Origin: Gemmatimonadaceae bacterium
Lineage (GTDB): Bacteria > Gemmatimonadota > Gemmatimonadetes > Gemmatimonadales > Gemmatimonadaceae
Length of the DNA stretch: 64,000 nucleotides
NCBI GenBank assembly: GCA_036504815.1
Contig: DASXUN010000010.1
Span: forward strand, 62,001-126,000
Reading direction: 5' to 3'
Below, piece after piece: positions 25,963-34,708 of this stretch (position 1 is the stretch's first letter; every line of letters begins with the position of its first letter). Made by a program: the position numbers and the translations under genes. The notes beneath the pieces were generated by a model. The model did no database searches. It was not told where the DNA came from and saw nothing but the letters and a program-made list of their open reading frames with translations.

Positions 25963-28923
25963 CTAGAAACTGAGGCCCAGGCTGAAATAGGCACTGCCGT
26001 TGGGGGAACTGGCGTACGCGCGCCCCTGCACGGGCTTGGCGTAGCCGACGCGCAGGCGGTAGGGGATGTCGTAGTTGAGCACTGCGGCGTCGAGCGTGAG
26101 TTCGCCGCCTACCGAACGCATCCACGCGCGCGGCGTTTCGCCGCGCGGGCAGCCGATGGTTCCCTGGCGCGAGCCGGCCGGGCACCACGCCGCGCCGACG
26201 TCGGTGTATGCGATGGCACTCAGTCGCTGCGCGAAGAACGGCATGAACCCTGTGCCCCAGTTCGTGAGCGCCAGCGGCGCGCGCCATTCGGCGGTCGCGC
26301 CGAGCGCGCGGATGCCCCGCTGCACGCCGGGGGCGAAGCCGCGCACGAAGAAGGTGCGCTGCGCGTCGCCAATCACGACGCCCGGCGCAACCTCGGCGGA
26401 CGACCCGCTGACGCCGCCGGCTTCGAGTTCCGTGTTGGTCTTGTCGTCGGCCGTCGCTGCTGCGGCGCGCACCGCAATGACGTGGTGCCACGCTCCCGGC
26501 AGGAACCCGAGTGACTTGTATACGGCCGCCGTGCCGGTGTACGTCGCCGATTGCGTCGCCGCGCGGTCGTCGGTGCGCCAGCGCCAGCGGCCGCCCGCCG
26601 ACAGCGCCACGCCGTCTTCCGGACCGAAAGCGAGGATCGGCGAGCGCGTGTTGGCCCACGCGGCGACGGCGGTGAAGGTCGGATACTTGAGCGTCTGCAG
26701 GAACAGCGGGCTCCCCAGGTGGGTGATGAGCGGCGCGGGATCGGTGACGAAGTCGCGCCACTCCATCTCGGCGCCGCCACTCAGCAGCGCCACGGTGCGC
26801 GAGCGCTGCCGGATGACCGTGAGCGCGGCGCCGGCGTGGCGTCGGCGGCGCGCGAGCACGCCAACTTGCGCGTGCGTGCTGTCCGCCAGCGGCGTATGGT
26901 CCCAGCTCTGCTTCACGGCAAGGTCCACCAGCGGCATGCCGAGGCCGGCGAAGCGATACGCGAAGCTGCCAACATTTTCGTTGCGACGCGGTTCGTGCAG
27001 CAGCATGGCGGCGTACGCATGACGCCCCGTGATGTCGCCGCTGCCCGTCCACGCGCCGTAGCGCGTGCGGTTCTCGTCGCTGGTTTCCACCATCGGCAGC
27101 CAGAAGCGCGGCACGAGCTGGCGGAGGGGGCGATACGGCCGCACCGCGCCGCTATCAACGGCGGCGGGCGCCATCGAGGCGCCAGTGAGGGACGCCGACG
27201 CGGCAATCGCGCCCGAGTCTTTCGCGATCTCCGGGCGCGACGTGTCGGCCGCCGCGCGCGACGCGCCGCGTCTCGCCGAGAGCTGGGCGAGCACCAGACG
27301 TTCGCCGCGCGCGCGTGTTTCGATGGCAACATAGCCGCCGGCCACCGGCGTCGGCGTGTCGAGCGAGGTCGCGCCTCCCGACACGCGTCGCGCCTCTCCG
27401 CCGTCGACATTCACGCTCCATACTTCGGCCGTGCCGCTGGCATTGACGCTGAACAGCAGCGACCGATCGTCGGTGGCCCACGCGGGTTCATCCAGCACCG
27501 CGGCCGCGGCGGCAAGCTCCCGCACCAACCGCCCCAGGGAGTCGAGCACGACAATGCTCATCACGCCGCCACGCACCCAGCGCGTCGCCGCCAGTCGCGT
27601 GCCATCGTGCGACCAGCGCGGGGCGCTCCAGTTGGTGTCGAGGTTCGCGGTGGTGAGGGGCGTCAGCGCGCCGTCCGCGCCCACGCGCACGAGGCGCGTG
27701 GTTCCCGCCACCACCTGCACGGCCACGATGGCGCCGTCGCGCGCTCGCGCGTCGGGGGCGATCAGGCGCGCGCCGTGCGTGAGCTTGTGCTCCCGTCCGT
27801 TCGTCTCGCGCACCCAGAGATCGGAGCGCAGTCGCCACGGGTCCATCCACTCCGACTGCGCGAAGACGATGCGCCCATCGGCCAACGCCACATTGGCGTC
27901 GAGCGAGTTGCGCCGCGCGATGCGGCGCGGCGGGGCGTCGAGCGTGGCCGGCAGTTCGTACAGCGCGGTTTCGTCGCGGCCGTTGGACGCGGTAAAGAGC
28001 AGGCGGCCGTCGGCGGCGGCGCGCGGATGCCGCGTCACCCAAGACGCGACGGTCAGCGCGCGGGCGGGAATGAGCGGCGGCGTGGCGCGCACCGCGCGCG
28101 TGACGGAGTCGGCGAACCGCCGCCACTGCGCCGCGAAGGTGGTGCCAAACGCGTGGCGCGCGGTGCGCTCGAAGCTCCACGGCACGCGCCGGCCCGACGA
28201 CTGCTCGACAAACCGCTCCACGCTCCCGGGGCCGCCCGTTCCCTCCATGTCGTTCACCAGCAGCGATCCGAACGCGTAGGCGCTGGCGCCGCCGGGAAAC
28301 TCAAGCACCGAGGTGGGCCAGGCGCCAAAGCGCGGCAGCCGATCGTCGGCCGCCTTGCCGTTCACCGTCGGCACCAGCATGCGCCCCTCGATGCGTCCGC
28401 CCGCGCCAAATGCCGACTCGTAGTGCACGGCCAGTCCCTCGAGCAGCCACGACGGAGCCCAGGCATTGGGGAACAACATCGGCTGCCGCCCGAAGATCCC
28501 CTGCGCCACGCGCCACCAGCCGCGCGTGCGATCGAGATGGAAGACGTGCACCAGTTCGTGCTCAATGACGAGGTCGAGCCAGTCACGCCGGAAGCGCAGC
28601 GAGCGCTCATCCACCGGCGGTCGCGCGTAGATCACGATGCGCGGGGTCGGCGAGACCGACGCATAGCCGTTGGTGAAGTCGGCATGGTCGGTGATCGCCA
28701 GGTCAATGCGTCCGCGCGGCGGCTTGAGGTGCGGCGACAGCAGCGCGTAGGCGCGCTCGGCGCTCGCCGCGCCACGCCGCGCGACCGCCTCGATTTCCGC
28801 CGGGAAATGCACGTCGAAGTGGGAGGTGCGGATGGTGCGCCAATGGGCGTCTGGCGCCTGGGCTGGCAAAGAGAACGACAGAGTGAGACAGAGTGCGACA
28901 GAGAACGGCAGTATGCGGCGCAT
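25963..28923 (-). CDS. secreted metallopeptidase / beta-propeller / outer-membrane barrel fusion
   Basis: Very long surface protein of 986 residues with signal peptide (MRRILPFSVALCLTLSFSLP). Residues ~25-260 form a gluzincin-like peptidase region with HELVHVFHLD (HExxH) near 125 and WLLEGLAVHYES about 40 residues later, which could give the third ligand. Residues ~290-560 contain repeated strand pairs of TolB/propeller type (RLLFTASNGRDETALYEL, GRIVFAQSEW, DDRSLLFSVNASGTAEVW). The remaining ~400 residues are amphipathic strands ending in SAYFSLGLSF, the terminal-Phe mark of outer-membrane barrels. So a periplasmic or surface protease may be tethered to its own barrel. Start at Met 28923 rather than 28935. 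Confidence 0.8.
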   Translation of the reverse strand: MRRILPFSVALCLTLSFSLPAQAPDAHWRTIRTSHFDVHFPAEIEAVARRGAASAERAYALLSPHLKPPRGRIDLAITDHADFTNGYASVSPTPRIVIYARPPVDERSLRFRRDWLDLVIEHELVHVFHLDRTRGWWRVAQGIFGRQPMLFPNAWAPSWLLEGLAVHYESAFGAGGRIEGRMLVPTVNGKAADDRLPRFGAWPTSVLEFPGGASAYAFGSLLVNDMEGTGGPGSVERFVEQSSGRRVPWSFERTARHAFGTTFAAQWRRFADSVTRAVRATPPLIPARALTVASWVTRHPRAAADGRLLFTASNGRDETALYELPATLDAPPRRIARRNSLDANVALADGRIVFAQSEWMDPWRLRSDLWVRETNGREHKLTHGARLIAPDARARDGAIVAVQVVAGTTRLVRVGADGALTPLTTANLDTNWSAPRWSHDGTRLAATRWVRGGVMSIVVLDSLGRLVRELAAAAAVLDEPAWATDDRSLLFSVNASGTAEVWSVNVDGGEARRVSGGATSLDTPTPVAGGYVAIETRARGERLVLAQLSARRGASRAAADTSRPEIAKDSGAIAASASLTGASMAPAAVDSGAVRPYRPLRQLVPRFWLPMVETSDENRTRYGAWTGSGDITGRHAYAAMLLHEPRRNENVGSFAYRFAGLGMPLVDLAVKQSWDHTPLADSTHAQVGVLARRRRHAGAALTVIRQRSRTVALLSGGAEMEWRDFVTDPAPLITHLGSPLFLQTLKYPTFTAVAAWANTRSPILAFGPEDGVALSAGGRWRWRTDDRAATQSATYTGTAAVYKSLGFLPGAWHHVIAVRAAAATADDKTNTELEAGGVSGSSAEVAPGVVIGDAQRTFFVRGFAPGVQRGIRALGATAEWRAPLALTNWGTGFMPFFAQRLSAIAYTDVGAAWCPAGSRQGTIGCPRGETPRAWMRSVGGELTLDAAVLNYDIPYRLRVGYAKPVQGRAYASSPNGSAYFSLGLSF
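28877..28906. repeat. 10-bp tandem repeat inside the signal-peptide coding region
   Basis: GACAGAG recurs at 28877, 28887 and 28897, exactly 10 bases apart, with degenerate flanks. It lies within the codons of the metallopeptidase signal peptide and encodes the hydrophobic segment. A 10-base period shifts the frame each copy, yet all frames give mainly Leu, Ser, Cys, Val and Thr. Confidence 0.75.
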
Positions 28924-28962
28924 TTTCCGTGTCATCCGTGGTATGCAGTGCGTATCAACGCA

Positions 28963-30606
28963 TCACGGCGAAACAAGCCCGCGGAAGTAGTGCTCCAGGC
29001 CCTCGACGACGCCCCGTGCGTAAGCGCGCTGGAACTCGCGGGTGCGCAGCGCGGCTTCCTGCTCGGGCATCACCACCCACGCCCCCTCGCAGAGCACCGA
29101 CGGGAACCACGTGGCCCGGGCCACCGCGAGGTTGTTGAAGAAGATCCCCTCGTCGCGCAGGCCCATGGTGCGCACCATCCCCTGCTGCACGGCGCGCGCC
29201 AGCGGTTCGCTCTGCGGATGGAAGAAGAACGTCCCCGACCCGCGCGCCGCGGCGAACGGATTGGCGCCGTCGGCGAACGCGTTCAAGTGGATGCTCACGA
29301 ACGCCTCGGCGTTCTCGCGCCGCGCCTGGATGGGGCGCGCGCCGAGCGCGACGGCGTCGGCGGTGCTGCGGAGCATCACCACGCGGGCGCCACGCGATTC
29401 CAGCAGCTCCTTCAACTGTTCCGCAACGCCGAGCGTGGCCTCGGGCTCGCGCAGGCGCGTGGGGCCCATCGCGCCGCCGGGGGGATGGCCGGCGTCGACG
29501 GCGATCACGCGACCGCGCAGCGGGGCCGTGGCGTCGACCACGGGGAGATGCCGCACGCGCAGCACCAGCGAACCCGCGCGCCAGAGCACGAGATATCCCA
29601 CCGGCTGGTGCCGCAGGTCGACCTCGAATCGCACGCGGTCGTTGGTCGCCTGCTCGTAGCGCAGCAGGCGCACCATCGGATCGTTCGTGTCGAAGCGCAA
29701 GTAGTCGAGGTTGGCGCGCGCGCTGTATACGGTGAGCGTCATCCCTTCGCCGGATTCATCGACGGCGATCGGCGCGCGGGCGTCCATCGTGATCACGACA
29801 TCGGTGTAACCCACACCCATCGCCACGCGCGCGGCCGAGATGCGGCGCACGCGCGCGGCTGCGTCGGATGCGCCGGGCAGCGCGGCGCCCGCGTTTGCGT
29901 CGGCGCCGGGCACCGACTCGGCGGCCGCGTCGTCCACCCACGCCTCGAGCTGGCTGTCCAGCCGGATGCGCACGCTGTTGCCCAGCCGGCCCGTGGACTG
30001 CACCACCGTGCCCGGCAACAGGAAGTACTTGTACGTGCCGCCCGCCACGGGGCGGGCGATGGTCACCCGGTCGGTGTCGGAGTCGGCGTACTCATTGGTA
30101 TTGGCCAGCGTCACCGCGCGCGGATATCCCACCGTGTCGAGCACCGCCGCTGGACGCGGCGGGCCGCCCCGCGCCGGGAAGCGGATGCGCCGGACCGCGG
30201 CCGCGGTCTCGCCCGTGGGCAGTGACGCCGACATCGCGTACGCCGTGTCGGCCGGCACGGGAAGAAAGGCCATGAACGACCCGTTCGGGTTCACCTTCAC
30301 GGGGGCGCCGTTGATGGTCAGGGTCGCGTCGCCATTGCCGACGCTTCCGAACACGAAAGTCGACTCACGCACGGACAGGGTGTACCCCTCGGGCGGGTAG
30401 ACCATATCGAGCGCTAGCGGGCCCGTGACCTTGGGGAAGGGCGGCAGGCCCGGACGAGCCGGCGGGACCGGCGCGGGCGGCGGCGGTGCCGTCTCCACGG
30501 TGCGGATCGGCACGGGCGCGGCGGTGGGCGGCGGGTTGCCGCCGACGCAGGCCGTGGCGAGGAGACCGAGGACAATCACCCGGTGGGAGGCGGGGCGCGA
30601 GCACAT
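28963..30606 (-). CDS. N-acetylmuramoyl-L-alanine amidase (Amidase_3)
   Basis: Lipoprotein cell-wall hydrolase of 547 residues that should cut the bond between MurNAc and the stem peptide. Lipobox LLATAC follows MCSRPASHRVIVL. Residues ~60-330 hold beta-sandwich and SH3/AMIN-like regions. The C-terminal Amidase_3 domain starts at RVIAVDAGHPPGG with the first zinc His, has Glu in REPEATLG, the second His in FVSIHLNAF and a catalytic Glu in VLCEGAWVV. The ATG at 30606 gives a proper lipoprotein; TATTAT lies only ~8 bases upstream, so a very short leader is possible. Linker residues are Pro-rich. Confidence 0.9.
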   Translation of the reverse strand: MCSRPASHRVIVLGLLATACVGGNPPPTAAPVPIRTVETAPPPPAPVPPARPGLPPFPKVTGPLALDMVYPPEGYTLSVRESTFVFGSVGNGDATLTINGAPVKVNPNGSFMAFLPVPADTAYAMSASLPTGETAAAVRRIRFPARGGPPRPAAVLDTVGYPRAVTLANTNEYADSDTDRVTIARPVAGGTYKYFLLPGTVVQSTGRLGNSVRIRLDSQLEAWVDDAAAESVPGADANAGAALPGASDAAARVRRISAARVAMGVGYTDVVITMDARAPIAVDESGEGMTLTVYSARANLDYLRFDTNDPMVRLLRYEQATNDRVRFEVDLRHQPVGYLVLWRAGSLVLRVRHLPVVDATAPLRGRVIAVDAGHPPGGAMGPTRLREPEATLGVAEQLKELLESRGARVVMLRSTADAVALGARPIQARRENAEAFVSIHLNAFADGANPFAAARGSGTFFFHPQSEPLARAVQQGMVRTMGLRDEGIFFNNLAVARATWFPSVLCEGAWVVMPEQEAALRTREFQRAYARGVVEGLEHYFRGLVSP

Positions 30607-30690
30607 GGTCCGCAATAATACCAAAATCCCCCCCGCCGTGGTCCCTCCGGGGCCGGCTTTCCCGCCTAGCCGCCACCCCCTTCGCAAACC

Positions 30691-30696
30691 TATTAT
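30691..30696 (+). promoter_or_regulatory. candidate -10 of the phospho-signalling operon
   Basis: TATTAT is 24 bases before the ATG of the zinc-ribbon/FHA gene, within the divergent gap with the amidase gene. A mirrored TATTAT (30620-30615, minus strand) precedes the amidase. No good -35 is seen for either. Confidence 0.3.
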
Positions 30697-30719
30697 ATGC
30701 CCATGCTGTCGGGCGACCG

Positions 30720-31841
30720 ATGACGAACGCCGACCTGAACGAGGCACGCGTGAACCGTTGCGGATTTTGCGGGCGGGAAAACGAGGGGGAGTCGCGCTTC
30801 TGCATTGATTGCGGGAAGCCCATCGTCGCATCGGGGGCGCGGGTGATCGAAGTTGCCTCGATCATGAATCCCGGCGGCGCCCGGATGTCCTCTCCTGCCT
30901 CGGGGATACCGGCCACGCGCATCTCCGAAGCCGCCAAACCCGCGCCCGGAACAAAGCGGGGGTGCCCCTTCTGCGGCGCCTCGGTGCACACGGGGCTTCC
31001 GTTCTGCCCGCAGTGCGGCGGCCGGCTCAGCAACGAACCGGCCCCGCCGCCCGCGCCCGCGCTCACGTGCGACGCCTGCGGCAAGCCGGTGCGCGCCGGC
31101 GACCAGTTCTGCCCCCGATGCGGGGCAAAGCGCGTGGCGGCCACACCGCCGACGCCGCCGGGAGGGACACAAGTCTTCTCGGCGCGCGCCACGCAGAGCG
31201 GCCCCAAGCTCGCGCTGCTCGGTGACACGGGGCAGATCACGCAGCAGTTCACGCTCGGCGCCGCGGAAGGGATCGTCGGCCGCGTGGACGGCGAAATTCG
31301 GTTCCCCGACGACGTCTTCATGAGCCCTGTGCACGCGCAATTCGCCGTGCGCGACGGCGAACTCTTCGTGCGCGATCTCGGATCGCGCAACGGCACGTGG
31401 GTCTTCCTCGACGCGCCGATGAAGCTCAGCGACGGCGACGCCATCCTCGTCGGTTCGCAGATCCTGCGCTTCAAGCGGCTCGGCTATCCGGGGCCCCATC
31501 CGCCCGAGGCCGATGCCACGCGCCGGCTCGGCTCGCTCCTCCCGCACGGCGATATCGCCGTGCTGCAGCAGCTGCGCGCCGACGGCTCGGTGCGCGATTC
31601 GCTGCACCTGAGCCCCGGGCGCACCGTCTTCCTCGGGCGCGACAAGGGCGACTGGGTTTTCCCGTACGACCAGACGATGAGCGGCAGCCACGCCGAGGTT
31701 CGCAACGAGGACATGGACTTCGTGCTCCTCGACGCGGGAAGCCGCAACGGCGTGGCGGTGTCGGTGCGCGGGGAACGCGCCGTGCGCGTGGGCCAGCGCG
31801 TGCTGATGGGCGACCAGATCCTGCGACTGGAGAGCATGTGA
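30720..31841 (+). CDS. triple zinc-ribbon, double FHA domain protein
   Basis: Predicted cytoplasmic phosphothreonine reader, 373 residues. Three zinc ribbons come first: CGFCG..FCIDCG (~residues 12-30), CPFCG..FCPQCG (~80-100) and CDACG..FCPRCG (~120-140). Two FHA domains follow: one with GIVGRVDGEIRF, SPVHA and SRNGTW (~185-250), the other with VFLGRDKG, SGSHA and SRNGVAV (~300-370). No membrane helix. The stop overlaps the kinase start (GTGA), so it is the first gene of a kinase-phosphatase operon. It likely recruits proteins phosphorylated by that kinase (inference). Confidence 0.88.
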   Translation: MTNADLNEARVNRCGFCGRENEGESRFCIDCGKPIVASGARVIEVASIMNPGGARMSSPASGIPATRISEAAKPAPGTKRGCPFCGASVHTGLPFCPQCGGRLSNEPAPPPAPALTCDACGKPVRAGDQFCPRCGAKRVAATPPTPPGGTQVFSARATQSGPKLALLGDTGQITQQFTLGAAEGIVGRVDGEIRFPDDVFMSPVHAQFAVRDGELFVRDLGSRNGTWVFLDAPMKLSDGDAILVGSQILRFKRLGYPGPHPPEADATRRLGSLLPHGDIAVLQQLRADGSVRDSLHLSPGRTVFLGRDKGDWVFPYDQTMSGSHAEVRNEDMDFVLLDAGSRNGVAVSVRGERAVRVGQRVLMGDQILRLESM

Positions 31842-33541
31842 GCGACCAGAAGATCTGCCCGACGTGCGGCACGGAGTACCCGCTGAGCGAGCGGTTCTGC
31901 CCGCGCGATGGCACGGCCCTGCGCAGCGCGAGCGCGAGCACCGACCTGATGGGGACGGTGGTGGCCGACCGGTATCACATCCTCAAGAAGCTCGGCGAAG
32001 GCGGCATGGGGCAGGTCTACCTGGCCGAGCACGTGAAGATGGGGCGCAAGAGCGCGCTGAAGGTGATGAACCCGGGGATGAACCAGGACGCGGACGCGAT
32101 CGCGCGGTTCAACCGCGAGGCGTCCAACGCGAGCCGGCTCAACCACCCGAACATCTGCGCCATCTACGACTTCGGCGAGACGCCGGACGGCCTGATCTAC
32201 CTCGCGATGGAATTCATCGAGGGGACGTCGCTCACCTCGCTCGTGGAGAAGAGCGGGGCGCTGCCGCCGGCGCGCGCCGCCGCGATCATCCATCAGAGCG
32301 CCGACGCGCTGCAGGTGGCCCACGACGCGGGGATCGTGCACCGCGACCTGAAGCCCGACAACATCATGATCGCGAAGAATCGCGACGGGTCGGACCTGGC
32401 GAAGGTCGTGGACTTCGGCATCGCGAAGGCGCACAGCAGCGACGCGCAGAAGGTGACGAAGACGGGGATGGTGGTGGGGACGCCCGAGTACATGAGCCCG
32501 GAGCAGTTGTCGGGCGACAAGCTGGACGGCCGCAGCGACATCTACTCGCTGGCGCTGGTCGCCTTCAACTGTCTCACGGGCAAGCTCCCCTTCCCGGCCG
32601 AGTCGGCGCAGGAAGCGATGATCGCGCGTCTCATCGAGCAGCCGAAGACGCTGGCCGAGATGAAGCCCGACGTCGCCTGGCCCGCCGAGGTGCAGGCGGT
32701 CATGGACCGCGCGCTCGCGCGCGACGCCAACGAGCGGTACCAGAGCGCGGCGCAGTTTGGCCGCGAGCTGTGGGCGGCCTGCGAGAGCATGCCCGCGTCG
32801 CAGGCGGCGGAGGCGGGGACGCAGGTGCTGAGCGCGCCGGCCTCGACGGCCGCCAACCTGCCGAAGACGCGCGTGGCGACGCCCGGTGAGGGGGGCAGGA
32901 CGGTGGCGGCGCCGGCGGCACCGGCCGCGAAGGCCCCCGCAGCCGCAGCGACCCCTGCGGCCCCGGCAGCCGTCAAGAAATCGAACACGATGATGATCGC
33001 CGCCGCTGTGATCGGGATCGCAGTCCTGGGTGGGGGCGGATACTATATGGTGAGTTCGAAGGGAGCCGAAACGCCTTCGGCCACCGACAGCGCGGCGATG
33101 CAATCGGGAAACGGAGGCAGTGGGGTGTCGGCCGCTCCGTCCGCAGCGCCAGCCACACAACCAGGCGGCGTGACCGAGTTGAAGACGCCGGTGAATCCGA
33201 ACGGTGGCAGTGGTCGTACGCAGGGTGGGGCGGCGGCACCGGCGACCGTGCCGGGTGGGGCACCGGCAGCAGGCGGTGGAGCGGCGCTCGTGGCGAAGTG
33301 GATGCCACAGCACGACGATCTCACTAAGGGCTCGGCGCAGCAACTCGTGAATGAGTTGGAAGGCATCATCCCGACGCTGTCTGGCGAAACCAAGGGCAAC
33401 GCGTACTATCTGGTCGGCCGGGCCTACCACAAACTCGACAACACGGGCGACGCCTGCAGCATGATGGAAAAGGCGAAGCCGCTGGTCCGGGGCAGCACGC
33501 TGGAAGTCGTCAATCTCACCATCGAATCCATCTGTAAGTGA
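31838..33541 (+). CDS. transmembrane Ser/Thr protein kinase with zinc ribbon
   Basis: Hanks-type kinase of 567 residues. A short ribbon CPTCG..FCPRDGT opens the protein. The kinase domain (~residues 42-305) has the G-loop LGEGGMGQVYLAE, Lys in ALKVMN, HRDLKPDN, DFGIAK, and SPEQ in place of APE. An Ala/Pro-rich linker leads to one membrane helix (MMIAAAVIGIAVLGGGGYYM, ~385-405). The extracytoplasmic part is low-complexity, then ends in a helical TPR-like region (QQLVNELEGIIPTLSG, AYYLVGRAYHKL) with two Cys. GTG start and stop both overlap neighbours. It is the probable writer of the circuit. Confidence 0.93.
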   Translation: MSDQKICPTCGTEYPLSERFCPRDGTALRSASASTDLMGTVVADRYHILKKLGEGGMGQVYLAEHVKMGRKSALKVMNPGMNQDADAIARFNREASNASRLNHPNICAIYDFGETPDGLIYLAMEFIEGTSLTSLVEKSGALPPARAAAIIHQSADALQVAHDAGIVHRDLKPDNIMIAKNRDGSDLAKVVDFGIAKAHSSDAQKVTKTGMVVGTPEYMSPEQLSGDKLDGRSDIYSLALVAFNCLTGKLPFPAESAQEAMIARLIEQPKTLAEMKPDVAWPAEVQAVMDRALARDANERYQSAAQFGRELWAACESMPASQAAEAGTQVLSAPASTAANLPKTRVATPGEGGRTVAAPAAPAAKAPAAAATPAAPAAVKKSNTMMIAAAVIGIAVLGGGGYYMVSSKGAETPSATDSAAMQSGNGGSGVSAAPSAAPATQPGGVTELKTPVNPNGGSGRTQGGAAAPATVPGGAPAAGGGAALVAKWMPQHDDLTKGSAQQLVNELEGIIPTLSGETKGNAYYLVGRAYHKLDNTGDACSMMEKAKPLVRGSTLEVVNLTIESICK

Positions 33542-34701
33542 GCGATTCCTCGTCCCCCCGAGATATCATCGTCCACGTCTTCGGACGCACGGACGTCGGC
33601 CGCACGCGCGACCACAACGAGGATTCCTTCGTGGTCGCCGACCTGACGGCGATGAACGCCACGCTGCAGCCCGAGGTGCGCGAGCATCGGCTGGGCACGC
33701 GCGGCACGCTCTTCATGGTCGCCGACGGCATGGGCGGCGCCGCCGCGGGTGAAGTGGCGAGCCAGATGGCCACCGAGGTCGTGCTCGAGGAGCTCGACAC
33801 CTGGTGGCGTCGCTCGGAGAGCACCGACCCGGACACGTTTGCGTCGGCGCTGCGCAAGGCGGTGGAGACCGCCAACGCGCGCATCCACCGCTACGCGCTC
33901 GACCACCCCGAGAACCGCGGGATGGGGACGACGACGACGATCGCCGCGGTCCTCGATGACAAGCTCTACCTCTGCCAGGTGGGCGACAGCCGCGGCTATC
34001 TCATTCGCGACGGCATCGCGATCCAGGTGACGAAGGATCAGTCGCTCGTGCAGCGCCTCATCGATGCGGGCGAACTGACGGCGGAAGAAGCCGAGGTGAG
34101 CGAGCGCCGGAACATCATCCTGCAGGCGCTCGGGCCGGAGCCGGCGGTGAAGGTGGATCTCACCGTGCAGCAGCTGCGACGCGGCGACACGCTGGTGGTC
34201 TGCAGCGACGGCATGTCGGGGCAGATGCGCACGGTGGACATCGCGCGCATCGTCACGGAGCAGTCGCCCGACCTGATGGCGACGTGCAAGGCGCTCATCG
34301 ACCTGGCGAACGAGAACGGCGGCCCCGACAACATCACCGTGATCGCGGCGCGGTTCGAGGGCGAGGGGCTGCAGCCGGCCGCCGCCAGCGATTTCGTCGG
34401 CCACCGGCCGTACGTGTCGCCCGCGGAAGCGCGGGCCACGATGCCGGTGAGCGCCGCGACAATCGCGCAATCGCTGGACGATGCAGAGCTGCTGGACGCG
34501 TCGCTCGTCACCACCGCGGAGACGGAGGTGCCGGCCGCCGCCGCGGATGCCGCGGGCGCGGTGCGCGCCACGACTCCGATGGCGTCCGCGGTCGATCCGC
34601 CGGCGTCGCGGCTCACCGTCGCGCAGCTGCGCCTCATTTTTGGCGGCCTCACCGTGCTCGTCGCGGCCTGGCTGGCCTGGGTCTACCTCCTCAAGGGCTG
34701 A
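33538..34701 (+). CDS. PP2C-family Ser/Thr protein phosphatase, membrane-anchored
   Basis: Manganese-dependent phosphatase of 387 residues, the likely eraser for the neighbouring kinase. Metal motifs are all present: GRTRDHNEDSF, VADGMGGAA, VGDSRGYLI, SDGMSGQM and GPDNITVIA. The domain covers residues ~10-265, followed by a variable linker and one C-terminal helix (LIFGGLTVLVAAWLAWVYLL), so it is tail-anchored in the inner membrane. The GTG start overlaps the kinase stop (GTGA) and the next gene starts seven bases after its stop. Confidence 0.93.
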   Translation: MSDSSSPRDIIVHVFGRTDVGRTRDHNEDSFVVADLTAMNATLQPEVREHRLGTRGTLFMVADGMGGAAAGEVASQMATEVVLEELDTWWRRSESTDPDTFASALRKAVETANARIHRYALDHPENRGMGTTTTIAAVLDDKLYLCQVGDSRGYLIRDGIAIQVTKDQSLVQRLIDAGELTAEEAEVSERRNIILQALGPEPAVKVDLTVQQLRRGDTLVVCSDGMSGQMRTVDIARIVTEQSPDLMATCKALIDLANENGGPDNITVIAARFEGEGLQPAAASDFVGHRPYVSPAEARATMPVSAATIAQSLDDAELLDASLVTTAETEVPAAAADAAGAVRATTPMASAVDPPASRLTVAQLRLIFGGLTVLVAAWLAWVYLLKG

Positions 34702-34708
34702 GGCCGCC

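Noticed and set aside
26551-30225. 1224-codon open frame on the plus strand
   Set aside because: Antisense to the metallopeptidase and amidase genes; composition (Arg, His, Ala, Gly) is that of a GC-rich shadow.
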